Positions 31,444 through 39,854 of a DNA stretch of 64,000 bases are shown here, in pieces. The stretch spans positions 93,529-157,528 of the forward strand of contig JAJQEF010000006.1 of assembly GCA_021201795.1 (NCBI GenBank). The letters are read 5' to 3'. Position 1 is the first letter of the stretch, and each line of letters begins with the position of its first letter. Both the position numbers and the translations under genes were made by a program. The notes beneath the pieces are model-generated. The model searched no databases, was not told the origin of the DNA, and saw nothing but the letters and a program-made list of their open reading frames with translations. This DNA comes from Rikenellaceae bacterium (GTDB taxonomy: Bacteria; Bacteroidota; Bacteroidia; Bacteroidales; Rikenellaceae).

Positions 31444-33090
31444 ATGTTACAGCAGAATTTAATAAAGAATTTCGAAAAAAGTTTTCGGGGAAATTGGGAA
31501 CTGCCAGCACTGTCCGACTATTTCAAAAATGAAACATTCACTTACGGAATGGTAGCGGAAGAGATAGCCAGACTTCATATTTTATTCGAATGCTGTAAAA
31601 TAAAAAAAGGAGACAAAGTGGCCGTATTAGGCCGCAACAATACCCGGTGGTGTATAAGTTATCTTGCTGTAATTACTTACGGCGGTGTAGTCGTTCCTAT
31701 CCTCCAGGATTTTAATTCGGACGATATACATCATATATTGAACCATTCCGAAGCTCTTTCGATCTTTGCCGGGGACCAATACTGGGATATGATAAATCCT
31801 CCGGATGTCGAGAAAATCAGATCGGCATTTTCGCTGACTGATTTCAGCTGTCTGTTTGGAAATGCGAAGAAGATACAGGATGAACTTAATAAAAAGTTTA
31901 CCGAAAAATATCCCGACGGTTTTAGAAAAGAACATGTAAATTATCCGGATATCGATAATAAAGAAATGGTTATGATCAATTATACCTCCGGAACCACCGG
32001 ATTTACAAAGGGGGTGATGATCTCAGCAAATAATCTAATGGGCAACGTCCAGTTCGGCATAGATGCCAGATTGTCTTCATCCGGAGAAAAGTGTCTCTCG
32101 TTTTTACCACTTGCCCATGCTTTCGGATGTGCCTTTGATTTCCTTTATGCCATTTCAGTAGGAGTTCATATTACTCTTTTGGGGAAAATACCATCTCCAA
32201 AAGTTCTTGTCGAAGCTCTTAAAACGGTAAAACCTAAAGTTATTTTTACGGTTCCGCTTATTATGGAAAAAATCTATAAAAAACAGATTCTTCCTGCTTT
32301 GGAACGTAAAACAATAAAGATGGCTCTAAAATTACCCTTCGTTTCGGAACTTATATTTGAAAAGATAAAGAAACAGCTTGTCGATGTTTTTGGTGGTAAT
32401 TTTACACAGGTCATAATAGGATGGGCGCCTTTAAATCCTGAAGTTGAAGATTTTCTGTATAAAATAAAGTTTCCTTTTACTGTTGGTTATGGAATGACCG
32501 AATGTGCTCCTTTGATCTCATACTCTTACTACAAAGAATTTGTTCCGAGATCATGCGGACGTCCGATAAAATTTATGGAAGTAAGGATAGATTCCGAGCA
32601 GCCTTCATTAATACCGGGTGAAATACAGGTCAGAGGAGAGAATGTAATGATAGGTTATTATAAGGACGATGAGGCGACAAAAAAAATATTCACAGATGAC
32701 GGATGGCTCCGCACGGGAGATATTGCTACTATAGGTCAGGACAATTCGTTATTTATACGAGGAAGATCCAAAAATATGATCCTTTCATCCAACGGACAGA
32801 ACATTTACCCTGAAGAGATCGAATATAAATCGAATAATATGCCGTGTGTCGTAGAAAGCATAGTGGTGGAACGGAACGGCAGGTTAGTAGCCCTTGTTTA
32901 TCCGGATTATGATTATATGGACAAAAATATAATCAGTGAGAAAGAAATGGAAGTTTTAATGAACCGGAACAAGGATCTTCTTAATTCGACATTGCCGGTT
33001 TATGAAAAAATTTCCGATATCGTGATATATCCGACTGAGTTTGAAAAAACTCCGAAGAAGAGCATTAAGCGTTATTTATATAATATTTGA
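31444..33090 (+). CDS. AMP-dependent long-chain acyl-CoA synthetase-type ligase
   Basis: A 548-aa ANL-superfamily adenylating enzyme that probably activates fatty acids to acyl-CoA. The P-loop motif INYTSGTTGFTKG lies near residue 178, PLAHAFGCAFDFLYA about 40 residues later, YGMTECAPLISY (motif A5) near 350, and the hinge GWLRTGD / FIRGRSKNMI near 420-445. The C-terminal lysine region KTPKKSIKRYL is present. Its length and the weak substrate pocket fit the FadD/LCFA-CoA group. A TAACTTTA box at 31417-31424 is a possible -7 element. The small Cys-rich membrane protein gene follows after 1 bp. Confidence 0.87.
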   Translation: MLQQNLIKNFEKSFRGNWELPALSDYFKNETFTYGMVAEEIARLHILFECCKIKKGDKVAVLGRNNTRWCISYLAVITYGGVVVPILQDFNSDDIHHILNHSEALSIFAGDQYWDMINPPDVEKIRSAFSLTDFSCLFGNAKKIQDELNKKFTEKYPDGFRKEHVNYPDIDNKEMVMINYTSGTTGFTKGVMISANNLMGNVQFGIDARLSSSGEKCLSFLPLAHAFGCAFDFLYAISVGVHITLLGKIPSPKVLVEALKTVKPKVIFTVPLIMEKIYKKQILPALERKTIKMALKLPFVSELIFEKIKKQLVDVFGGNFTQVIIGWAPLNPEVEDFLYKIKFPFTVGYGMTECAPLISYSYYKEFVPRSCGRPIKFMEVRIDSEQPSLIPGEIQVRGENVMIGYYKDDEATKKIFTDDGWLRTGDIATIGQDNSLFIRGRSKNMILSSNGQNIYPEEIEYKSNNMPCVVESIVVERNGRLVALVYPDYDYMDKNIISEKEMEVLMNRNKDLLNSTLPVYEKISDIVIYPTEFEKTPKKSIKRYLYNI

Positions 33091-33091
33091 T

Positions 33092-33352
33092 ATGACACCA
33101 GGATTTTTAATATTGATCGTAGCTATTATTGCAGTCGGTTTCTTTATGTTAGGTTTATCGATAACCCTAATGGTCAAAGGGCGGAATCTTCAGTCCGAAG
33201 TGGGGGAGAATGACGATATGAAACGGTTAGGTATAAAGTGTACTTCACAGCAAATAATGGAAGACGAAGCTATGTTGACGGGTAAAACCATCGATATAGG
33301 TAATTGCGATGTTACCTGTGGGACCTGTAAAACCGTATGCGGAGAGAATTAG
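33092..33352 (+). CDS. small single-span membrane protein with C-terminal cysteine cluster
   Basis: An 86-aa protein I do not recognise. I start it at the ATG at 33092; the open frame extends to 33041 inside the ligase gene, but only the later start gives a clean N-terminal membrane helix (GFLILIVAIIAVGFFMLGLSI). The cytoplasmic part ends in CDVTCGTCKTVC, a C-x3-C-x2-C-x3-C pattern, with one more Cys earlier (IKCTSQQ). Such spacing could bind iron-sulfur or zinc, loosely like the NqrM-type small metal-handling proteins, but no homology can be claimed. It starts 1 bp after the acyl-CoA ligase stop codon, so the two are cotranscribed. Confidence 0.72.
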   Translation: MTPGFLILIVAIIAVGFFMLGLSITLMVKGRNLQSEVGENDDMKRLGIKCTSQQIMEDEAMLTGKTIDIGNCDVTCGTCKTVCGEN

Positions 33353-33375
33353 AGCCGAATAATTATCGAATCGTT

Positions 33376-33406
33376 TTTGTTATTTTAAAAAATAAAATTA
33401 TCTTTG
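33376..33406 (+). promoter_or_regulatory. promoter of tRNA-Leu
   Basis: TTTG at 33376-33379, a 19-bp spacer and TATCTTTG at 33399-33406: a full match to the Bacteroidota promoter consensus, 23 bp before the mature tRNA. Confidence 0.85.
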
Positions 33407-33429
33407 ACACCGCATTTGGAAACCAATGC

Positions 33430-33515
33430 GCCCGGATGGTGGAATTGGTAGACACGCAGGACTTAAAATCCTGTGGGCAGTGATGTCCGTGCCGGTTCGA
33501 TCCCGGCTCCGGGTA
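33430..33515 (+). tRNA. tRNA-Leu (anticodon UAA)
   Basis: Class II tRNA of 86 nt. The acceptor stem GCCCGGA / TCCGGGT closes with discriminator A. The D arm starts TGGTGGAATTGGTAGACA, the anticodon stem CAGGA / TCCTG encloses TAA, a long variable arm follows, and the T arm contains GGTTCGATCCC. The 3' CCA is not encoded. It has its own promoter and terminator. Confidence 0.97.
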
Positions 33516-33518
33516 CGT

Positions 33519-33559
33519 AAAAAGCGTGATAATCAACTGATTATCACGCTTTTTGTTTT
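33519..33559 (+). terminator. terminator of tRNA-Leu
   Basis: A 17-bp perfect inverted repeat: AAAAAGCGTGATAATCA (33519-33535) with its complement at 33538-33554, followed by GTTTT. It is symmetrical enough to work on both strands. Confidence 0.9.
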
Positions 33560-33812
33560 GCTCAAGGTAAATTAAGATGAAGTTAGTGAGCAGTATTCAC
33601 TGATAATTCTTTGGCCATACACGAATTTAATTTTTCTTTTTTTTATTGCGTAAATAGCCAATTGCGTCCTCATTCAGGCTTCCATAAATTCCGTCACAAC
33701 TCTCGATTTTCTGGTTCGAACTAGAATGTTTTCATTCTTGGAATATAAACAGCCGTCGTGAGGTAAAGTATAAAGCCATTAATATTTTAAAATTACCCTT
33801 AACAGGTGTATT
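33560..33812. other. gene-free stretch, possible relic
   Basis: About 250 bp between tRNA-Leu and the decayed GH78 gene with no intact gene. On the minus strand a short open run (about 33630-33735) encodes a peptide ending GYLRNKKKKN that is preceded by a stop codon. It might be the tail of a deleted gene, but I recognise no family. Confidence 0.3.
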
Positions 33813-36002
33813 TTAGAATTTGTAAACTCCTTTTTTTGTAAGGACTGTAGATTTACCGTTTTTATCTACACTCTCCACGCGACAGCCGGACGGTATTTCA
33901 ATCTCATTTGTTCCGTTTGCTGTAAGTTTCAATTTTATCGTGCCTTCTTTAACAGGGAAATCCACATTGGCCCATTGTAGATCCATTAATTCCGGTTTTA
34001 TAGTGTAATTGTTCGGTCTGATCTCGGATTGGCTGAATCCGGCAATACCGTTCAATACGGCGACAATACCCGGAACCCCGTTAGCGCCATGACAAAGACT
34101 CAAGCCGTAAGGACGACTATAAAAAACAAGCTGTTCATTCTTGGATTTTTTGTACTGGAAATTTTCTGGAAAACGTGTATGTCCCTGATCGAGCCAGTCG
34201 CCGAAAACCGTGAAAAGAAAATCCCACATTTCTCTGACTTTACCGGCTTTGGCATAAGCAAGGAACTCGTATCCTTTTTCAAAACTTACATAATCTTTAT
34301 AATACGGTATGCGAGACAGTTTACTGAACAGATCATCGTAACGGTCTTCGGGGAATATATCTGCAAGTATGGCCCAGTATTGTGCATGGTGGGATATTGT
34401 TGTATCCAATTCTCCTTTCTGGGTATAGCCGTTCAGGAACAATTCTCTCTCATAGTCCCAAAAATGTTCGATAATATTTTTTAGGAGTTACTCAGCTTTT
34501 TTCCTGTAATGACTGGCGGAAGAACGGTCTCCCCATTTCTCTGAAAAATCGGCGCCGATTTTATAATTGTAGTAAAGCATGATCTGTGCGTATGCGGGGG
34601 TCCCTTTTCTATCAGGTCCCTGCCGCGTTGCCCATCCGGGAACAAATCCCCAACTTACTCCTACGTTGGCTGAAATAAACCCTCTTTCATCTTGAAGTGT
34701 TTCATAGAATTTTAATAATTGCTCCATGCGGTCGCGGTAGGACAGAATGGAATTAAAATCGCCGTATCTTTTATAAAATTGGTTAAACCCGATGAGCGCG
34801 TGAAGCGGATAGTCAGGTATGCCCATATCCGACTTTTGCGGATTATAAGGAAGCAGGGCAACCGACAGACTATTCAAAGATACTTGCTTGTCCCCGAAAA
34901 CATAATCACCTCCGAACGTGCTCAGTACCGCATCCATAGACCAGGGTAGGTAGTCCCTTTTGATGCCGTCCAGATAAAAACCGTGGGTGCTGGTATGCAG
35001 GGTTGCCACCGATGCTTTCCACAGATTATTTATTTCATTATTATCGCATTCGAATGCCATTAGAAAATCTACAGGCCACATTTTAGCTGTGAATTTAAGG
35101 TCGCTTATCTCGCATTCCCCGTCTGAGAAAAGTTTCAGGTAGCGCAAGGCCATTTCCGGCATAACAATCTCCGTTCCGGATTGAGACAATCGATAAGGTT
35201 CTATGGGCTGCTGTTCAAAGACGGCGGTGTTTTCATTCAGCGTTTCTTCGGGACTTTCACCGACATAAGCGATCAAATTACCGCTTCCTTTAGCCGTAAA
35301 AGAGACTTTTCCTACTTCCAGATGAAAAAAATCGGCGAGGATATATCCGTTTTTCCGGATCACGGCCTTATTGCCCTCTACGTTTGAATTTCTTACAGCA
35401 ATGATTGAAACAGGATTTATGACCACGTCAATTTCAGGATCATCGAGCGGTGCTCTTCCGGATGTTCCGAATACAGGTGAAGACTCGGCAAAGGTCCAGT
35501 AAGAACCATTCAGGCTTGCCATCCATCCTTTGACAGAGATCTCACCGTCTATCGAGACTTTTATGGAAGGAAGATTTTTTTCCGTAGTTACTTCGAATAA
35601 TAATTCGGTTCTGCCTTTAGGTAAAGTAATCGAATTAGATGTATAGTTCTGGATATTACCATTAAGTACCAAATTAACTTCTCCGGTTGAAATCCATTCA
35701 ACCGCGGTCTCTTTTTTTAAAATTATTTCCTTTCGGAAAAATGTTTTACACTCAGGAGAATAGAAGTTTCCCGGATAACCTACATTTAGTGAGCGTGCTG
35801 CCGATTCCTCAATCCGTTTTCGCTGGAGGTGCGCGCTTAACTGTCCTGGGTACCATAAAAATTCTCCCTTATCGTTTCTTTCGGTATTTTGTATTATTGT
35901 AACGGAAGGATCGAGTAAAGGATCGTATTGTAAATTACTGGCATATATATTCGATGTTAACAATGTTATAAAAACGGAAAGTAGGCTGGTTTTCAAACTC
36001 AT
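33813..36002 (-). pseudogene. GH78-type alpha-L-rhamnosidase-like gene with one in-frame stop
   Basis: Secreted glycosidase-like protein of ~729 codons, interrupted once. The 504-codon first part has a signal peptide (ending NIYAS), beta-sandwich domains and the start of the (alpha/alpha)6 barrel with FYLDGIKRDYLPWSMDAV (about residues 342-359), corresponding to the GH78 substrate-site region. A TAA at 34488-34490 follows KKAE. The same frame then continues without any other stop for 225 codons (LLKNIIEHFWDYEREL and on to CHGANGVPGI and a C-terminal beta domain). Hence one nonsense change, not a frameshift, broke the gene. A direct-repeat operator lies 65 bp upstream of the start. Rhamnosidase specificity is by family resemblance only. 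Confidence 0.82.
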
Positions 36003-36066
36003 GGTATCTAAATTATTAATTTATACCGACAAAAATGAAGATTTTCTTTCCTTTTTAGTATAACGA

Positions 36067-36096
36067 ATGTAACAATTATTTTACCGGATGTAACAA
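36067..36096 (-). promoter_or_regulatory. direct-repeat operator upstream of the GH78-like gene
   Basis: Two copies of ATGTAACAA (36067-36075 and 36088-36096), 21 bp apart start to start. The nearer copy is 65 bp from the start codon and about 30 bp upstream of a -7-like CATTTTTG (36030-36037, minus strand). The same arrangement precedes the GH31 gene at 39825-39854. The spacing of two helical turns fits an AraC-type DNA-binding domain. Confidence 0.65.
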
Positions 36097-36110
36097 GTGA
36101 ATTTTTAAAT

Positions 36111-36141
36111 AAAAATCCCGAACCATTAATAGGATTCGGGA
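36111..36141 (-). terminator. terminator after uxuA
   Basis: Inverted repeat TCCCGAA / TTCGGGA (36116-36122 with 36135-36141). On the minus strand it is followed by TTTTT. It lies 8 bp after the uxuA stop codon. Confidence 0.8.
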
Positions 36142-36148
36142 CCGTCAT

Positions 36149-37315
36149 TTATCCAAGAGCTTTTAATGCATTCATAACTCCATCTAACTGAGCGAGTGCG
36201 TACATCCTTCCGTGGAAAGAATAACCGGGATTATAGCCTTTGTCTCCGTCGCCAAGCATGAGTTTGCCATGATCCACACGCATAGGAAGGTCTTTTCTGC
36301 ATTTTTCGAATATTTTTACCAGTTCTATCAAATGTCCGCGTCCATGCATATGGTCGGCTTCAAAAAAATCTCCGTTTGGAAGAACTTCCGTACTCCTCAG
36401 GTGTACGAAATGCACCCTATCGCAGAACGCTTCCGCCATTTTAGGAACATCGTTGTGTATCCCTGCACTTAAGGAACCTGCGCAGAACGTAAGTCCGTTA
36501 TGATTATCATCGACGGATTTTAATATCCACTCGATATCATTTTTATCGGTCACGATCCTCGGAAGACCGAGCATTTGGAACGGTGGATCGTCAGGATGAA
36601 CGCACATATTTATTCCGTATTGATTGCAAACGGGCATTATTTTTCCCAGAAAATATTTAAGATTATTTCTCAATGCGTTCTTGTCAATTCCTTCATATTT
36701 TTTCAGAAGAGTTTTAAATATCGCAACGGGAGCATTATCGCCTTCCTTTATATTTCCGTTGATAAATCCCTGTGTTTTTACAATTATGGTATCAATCAGT
36801 TCGTCTATTTCCTCACTGGTTATACTTCTGTGCAATATATTCACTTTTACGAGTTCTTCCGGTGTATAATCATTTTCCGCTCCGGATCTTTCGAGAATAT
36901 GAATATCGAAATATGCGAATCGTATTTTATCGAAATATAGAATGGAGGTACCGTCTTCGAGTTTGCGGTCGAGGTCGGTACGTATCCAGTCTATAACTGG
37001 CATAAAGTTATAGCAAACCGTTTTTATTCCTTCCTTGCCGAGATTCTCGAGGCTGGATATATATTTTTCAATTAGTTTATCCCTGTCTGGTCCGCCGAAC
37101 TTTATACTTTCGCTTACAGGAAGACTCTCTACTACTGACCATCTCAAACCGAAACTTTCAATATAATCCTTAAGGTTTTTTATTTCCTCTGATCTCCATA
37201 TTTCCCCGTTGGAAATATGATGCAATGCCGTAACGATACCTTCAACTCCGATCTGTCTGAGCATATCGAGAGTTATATTATCGTTTTTTCCGAACCATCT
37301 CCATGTTTTTTCCAT
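36149..37315 (-). CDS. uxuA: mannonate dehydratase
   Basis: Dehydrates D-mannonate to 2-keto-3-deoxygluconate in glucuronate catabolism. The 388-aa TIM-barrel protein opens MEKTWRWFGKNDNITLDMLRQIGVEGIVTALHH-like in sections (key pieces TWRWFG, GVEGIVTALHH). It shows YNFMPVIDWIRTDL (about residues 102-115), the metal and substrate region MCVHPDDPPF (about 235-244), LTFCAGSLSAG, VHFVHLRSTE and MRVDHG. It is complete, and the conserved Cys, His and Asp positions appear intact. Directly upstream on the same strand is a deleted SDR gene that would have supplied mannonate, so this intact enzyme may lack its local partner. Confidence 0.95.
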   Translation of the reverse strand: MEKTWRWFGKNDNITLDMLRQIGVEGIVTALHHISNGEIWRSEEIKNLKDYIESFGLRWSVVESLPVSESIKFGGPDRDKLIEKYISSLENLGKEGIKTVCYNFMPVIDWIRTDLDRKLEDGTSILYFDKIRFAYFDIHILERSGAENDYTPEELVKVNILHRSITSEEIDELIDTIIVKTQGFINGNIKEGDNAPVAIFKTLLKKYEGIDKNALRNNLKYFLGKIMPVCNQYGINMCVHPDDPPFQMLGLPRIVTDKNDIEWILKSVDDNHNGLTFCAGSLSAGIHNDVPKMAEAFCDRVHFVHLRSTEVLPNGDFFEADHMHGRGHLIELVKIFEKCRKDLPMRVDHGKLMLGDGDKGYNPGYSFHGRMYALAQLDGVMNALKALG

Positions 37316-37329
37316 ATTCTTAAACTCCG

Positions 37330-37431
37330 CTAAATACCCTCTACGGGTAAAACAATCCCTGTTATAAAACTCGCTCCCAATACTCCTCCGGCTCCTGTTA
37401 TTACATCTACTTTTCCTTCTATACTGAACAT
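37330..37431 (-). pseudogene. internally deleted SDR (fructuronate/mannonate oxidoreductase-like) stub
   Basis: A 33-codon remnant that joins both ends of a short-chain dehydrogenase. Residues 1-19 (MFSIEGKVDVITGAGGVLG) are the N-terminal strand and TGxxGxxG cofactor loop. Residues 22-32 (FITGIVLPVEG) match the C-terminal end seen in Bacteroidales mannonate oxidoreductases, which usually continue GGFSA. About 230 codons between them are missing, and the reading frame ends in TAG after a further slip. It sits 14 bp upstream of uxuA, where the functional oxidoreductase gene is expected. Confidence 0.72.
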
Positions 37432-37456
37432 ACTTATTTGGATTTTATAATAATTA

Positions 37457-37464
37457 CAAATATA
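37457..37464 (-). promoter_or_regulatory. -7 element of the SDR-stub/uxuA transcript
   Basis: TATATTTG on the minus strand, an exact TAnnTTTG match 26 bp before the ATG of the stub. No clear -33 element. Confidence 0.45.
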
Positions 37465-37491
37465 AGGATTTATACAATCGGTCACTTTTTC

Positions 37492-37499
37492 TATATTTG
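37492..37499 (+). promoter_or_regulatory. -7 element of the divergent AraC-like relic
   Basis: TATATTTG on the plus strand, exact TAnnTTTG match. Together with the minus-strand box at 37457 it marks a divergent promoter pair. Confidence 0.4.
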
Positions 37500-37557
37500 C
37501 ATATAATTAATATAAATTTGCTCTTTTAAGTTGATCGCATGAAAATATAATGAATGA

Positions 37558-38012
37558 GAAACTCACTATTTCGAGTTATTCACCCTTAAAAGCGCGTTTT
37601 TACAACTTTTGAATGAAATGACTGCCTTTAAGAACAGACGGACGATTTCAACCTCCTTTTTTCTCAACGATTCCGATTTCGAAACTTCAAGATTGGACAA
37701 GATCATTACGTTTATAAATAAAAATTATACACGGCATATCAGTTTAACCGAAATATCTTCTTTCGCCTCAATGAATCCGGGTGCCTTTTGTCGTTTTTTA
37801 AGAAAAAAACAGGAAAGACTCTTAAAAATTACATATCCGCTATGCGCATTGCCTACGCATGCAAACTATTATTAATGGATGATATAAATATATCTGGCGT
37901 AAGCACCAAATGCGGTTTTGAGTCTGTTTCCCATTTTAATAAAATATTCAGGGATTATAAAGGCGTATCTCCCTCCGCTTATAAAAAGACAATGCTTTCG
38001 AATAATTATTGA
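37558..38012 (+). pseudogene. AraC-family regulator relic, lacking sensor domain and frameshifted
   Basis: Only the linker and DNA-binding domain survive. The open frame after a TGA at 37555 encodes FLQLLNEMTAFKNRRTIS, a linker typical of cupin-AraC regulators, then LDKIITFINKNYTRHISLTEISSF and MNPGAFCRFLRKK, the first HTH. The frame is lost in a run of seven A (37803-37809). In the +1 frame the protein continues TGKTLKNYISAMRIAYACKLLL, then GVSTKCGFESVSHFNKIFR, the second HTH, and PSAYKKT. One more A would restore it. No cupin domain exists upstream, so a 5' deletion is also needed to explain it. It is divergent from the uxuA unit, a likely former target. Confidence 0.8.
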
Positions 38013-38139
38013 AACATGCGGCTCTTAAGAGTGTTGCAGACAACGGAGCCACGAAGAAATTTCTCGACCAGCCGAGGTTAGAAATTATATCCTTACCATA
38101 CGATAAGTCTGGAAATTCGTAATTTATAATAAGTAACCG

Positions 38140-38174
38140 TTAAATAAACAGGAATGTCATTACAACATTCCTGT
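38140..38174 (-). terminator. terminator after the GH31 gene
   Basis: ACAGGAATGT (38148-38157) pairs with ACATTCCTGT (38165-38174), 7-nt loop, with a T-rich tail on the minus strand. It lies just after the GH31 stop codon and would also close the AraC relic. Confidence 0.75.
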
Positions 38175-38179
38175 TCTAT

Positions 38180-39760
38180 TTACTTTATCTTTTCATAATA
38201 AGGTAGCCTGTTGAGAGGAACATCTATCTCGATCGTTTTTCCTCCTTTATGAACTTTTCCGAGATCGTCTCTCCATGTACCTTTAGGCAGTTTTACAGCT
38301 CTTTGATTTTCTGGTGTTACCACAGGTGCAACCATGTATTTTTCGCCCAACATGAACTGATCCTTACATTCTGTAAAATTTTCTCCGGGGAATGAATATT
38401 CCATGTGTCTTACAATCGGTTCTCCCGTCTTTGCCGACTCCCGGGCATATTCCAAAATATAAGAGCCCATTTTTTCATGCAGCAAAGCTGTTTCTTTTAC
38501 TATGGTAAGATTTTCCGGATTAAGAATCCTCCATGGTGCTACGGAGAACTGCATCATAGGCATTAGGGCATGTACCTGAGCCGACCTGACAATGAGAGCC
38601 TGATCAAAACTGTCCGCATCTATATTAATGAAGGATTTATATTGTCCGCCGCCGATCATATCCGGACATGTATACGCGTAACCCATAAGTCCTGCAACCG
38701 CCATTTCCGGTATTAAAGACTGAAGGGCTCACCATGAATAATGTTTGTCGCCTAAACGATATACCAATGCTTCTCCTCCCATTTTCCATCCAGCCCGGTA
38801 TTCGTTAACAGGGAATTCAAGCCCTATTTTCATCCATTCAAGGGTATGGTCCACTGTAAGAGCATCTTTTTTGTAGCTTACCAAATTGGGAGAGCTATAG
38901 GCATCGGGATCACCGGCATCAAGTTTAAACCCGTCTACACCGTATTTTGATTGCATTTCTTTCAAAGCTGATTTATAATACTGCGCAGCTTCAGGATTCG
39001 TCAGATCAAAGCATGCACTTTGTCCGTTCCACCAGTTTAAAATGGCCGGCCTTCCGTTTTCCCTTTTAATAAGATAACCCTTCGAATTAAGAAATCTATA
39101 TTCCGGGCTATCCGGTGATACGTACGGACATATCCATACCATTACTTTAAAGCCCATTTCATGGAGCTGGTCCACCATTCCTTTCGGATCAGGAAATTTG
39201 TCCGGTTTAAATTCGAAGTTGCCGTAATATTTTTGCCAGTTATCGTCGATCATAAGAATTCCGGGAGGAAATCCATTATCCAGAATTCCTTTGGCATATT
39301 TAAGTATATCCTCCTGATTCTGGTCATACATTAATTCTATCCATGTATTGTATTGAGGCATGGTAAAAAACAAAGTGTCTGGAAGTTCACCGCTGAGAGG
39401 GGAGTATTTCGCACTTGCCGCAAGATAAGCATCCCTGAGCGTGGAACCGGAGTTTTGAACCGATACTTTTTCAAATCGTGAATCGATTATAATACCACCA
39501 TCGTCGTTTATTTTATAAATGAAAGGATATTCGCTCCAGATATATCTCCCTTTATTAGAAAGAAGTAAAGGAACTACCTGATTGTTTACGTTCTGTATTT
39601 CCAGATTAAAAATCATAGGGGATATGTACGGTTGTTGAGCGCCGAGCCCTATAGCACCTCCCCACCAATATTCACCTTCCATCGGTTTTATTTCCGTAAC
39701 ATTCTGTGCCCAGAGATTGCCACAGCTTAATAAAAAAATGACTAACCAGATTTTTCTCAT
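38180..39760 (-). pseudogene. GH31-family glycosidase gene with one in-frame stop
   Basis: Secreted GH31 enzyme of 526 codons split by a TGA at 38729-38731. The first part (343 codons) has a signal peptide ending NLWAQ, an N-terminal beta domain and most of the barrel: PPGILMIDDNWQKYYGNF, MGFKVMVWICPYVSPDSPEY and GVDGFKLDAGD, which holds the nucleophile Asp. After HYSW-stop, the same frame continues ALQSLIPEMAVAGLMGYAY into TCPDMIGGG, the acid/base region, and the C-terminal beta domain to YYEKIK. Other stops or shifts are absent, so this is a single nonsense change. Specificity (alpha-glucosidase, -xylosidase or -galactosidase) cannot be told. It shares its operator with the GH78-like gene. 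Confidence 0.83.
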
Positions 39761-39824
39761 AATTATTTTTTATAAAATTTCTGTTACAAAGATCGTAATA
39801 TGTTTTGTTTGAAATATAAATCAT

Positions 39825-39854
39825 ATGTAACAATAACGGTCATAGATGTAACAT
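39825..39854 (-). promoter_or_regulatory. direct-repeat operator upstream of the GH31 gene
   Basis: ATGTAACAA (39825-39833) and ATGTAACAT (39846-39854), 21 bp apart start to start and 65 bp upstream of the start codon. A -7-like GATCTTTG (39787-39794, minus strand) lies about 30 bp downstream of it. Architecture identical to the GH78-like gene's operator. Confidence 0.65.

Noticed and set aside
36067..36096. CRISPR repeat or transposon end
   Set aside because: Only two 9-bp copies per locus, no spacer array, no transposase gene, and fixed placement relative to promoters.
37550..37612. 20-codon frame after the AraC promoter as the true AraC N-terminus
   Set aside because: It is in a different frame from the linker and has no recognisable cupin sequence, so I treat it as chance.
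38729..38731. TGA in the GH31 gene as selenocysteine codon
   Set aside because: No SECIS-like hairpin is evident after it, GH31 enzymes have no catalytic Cys/Sec here, and the sister lesion in the GH78-like gene is TAA, which cannot encode selenocysteine.
34488..38731. Reassigned stop codons or programmed readthrough in both glycosidases
   Set aside because: The two stops are different codons (TAA and TGA), and both are used as normal terminators of many genes in the window.
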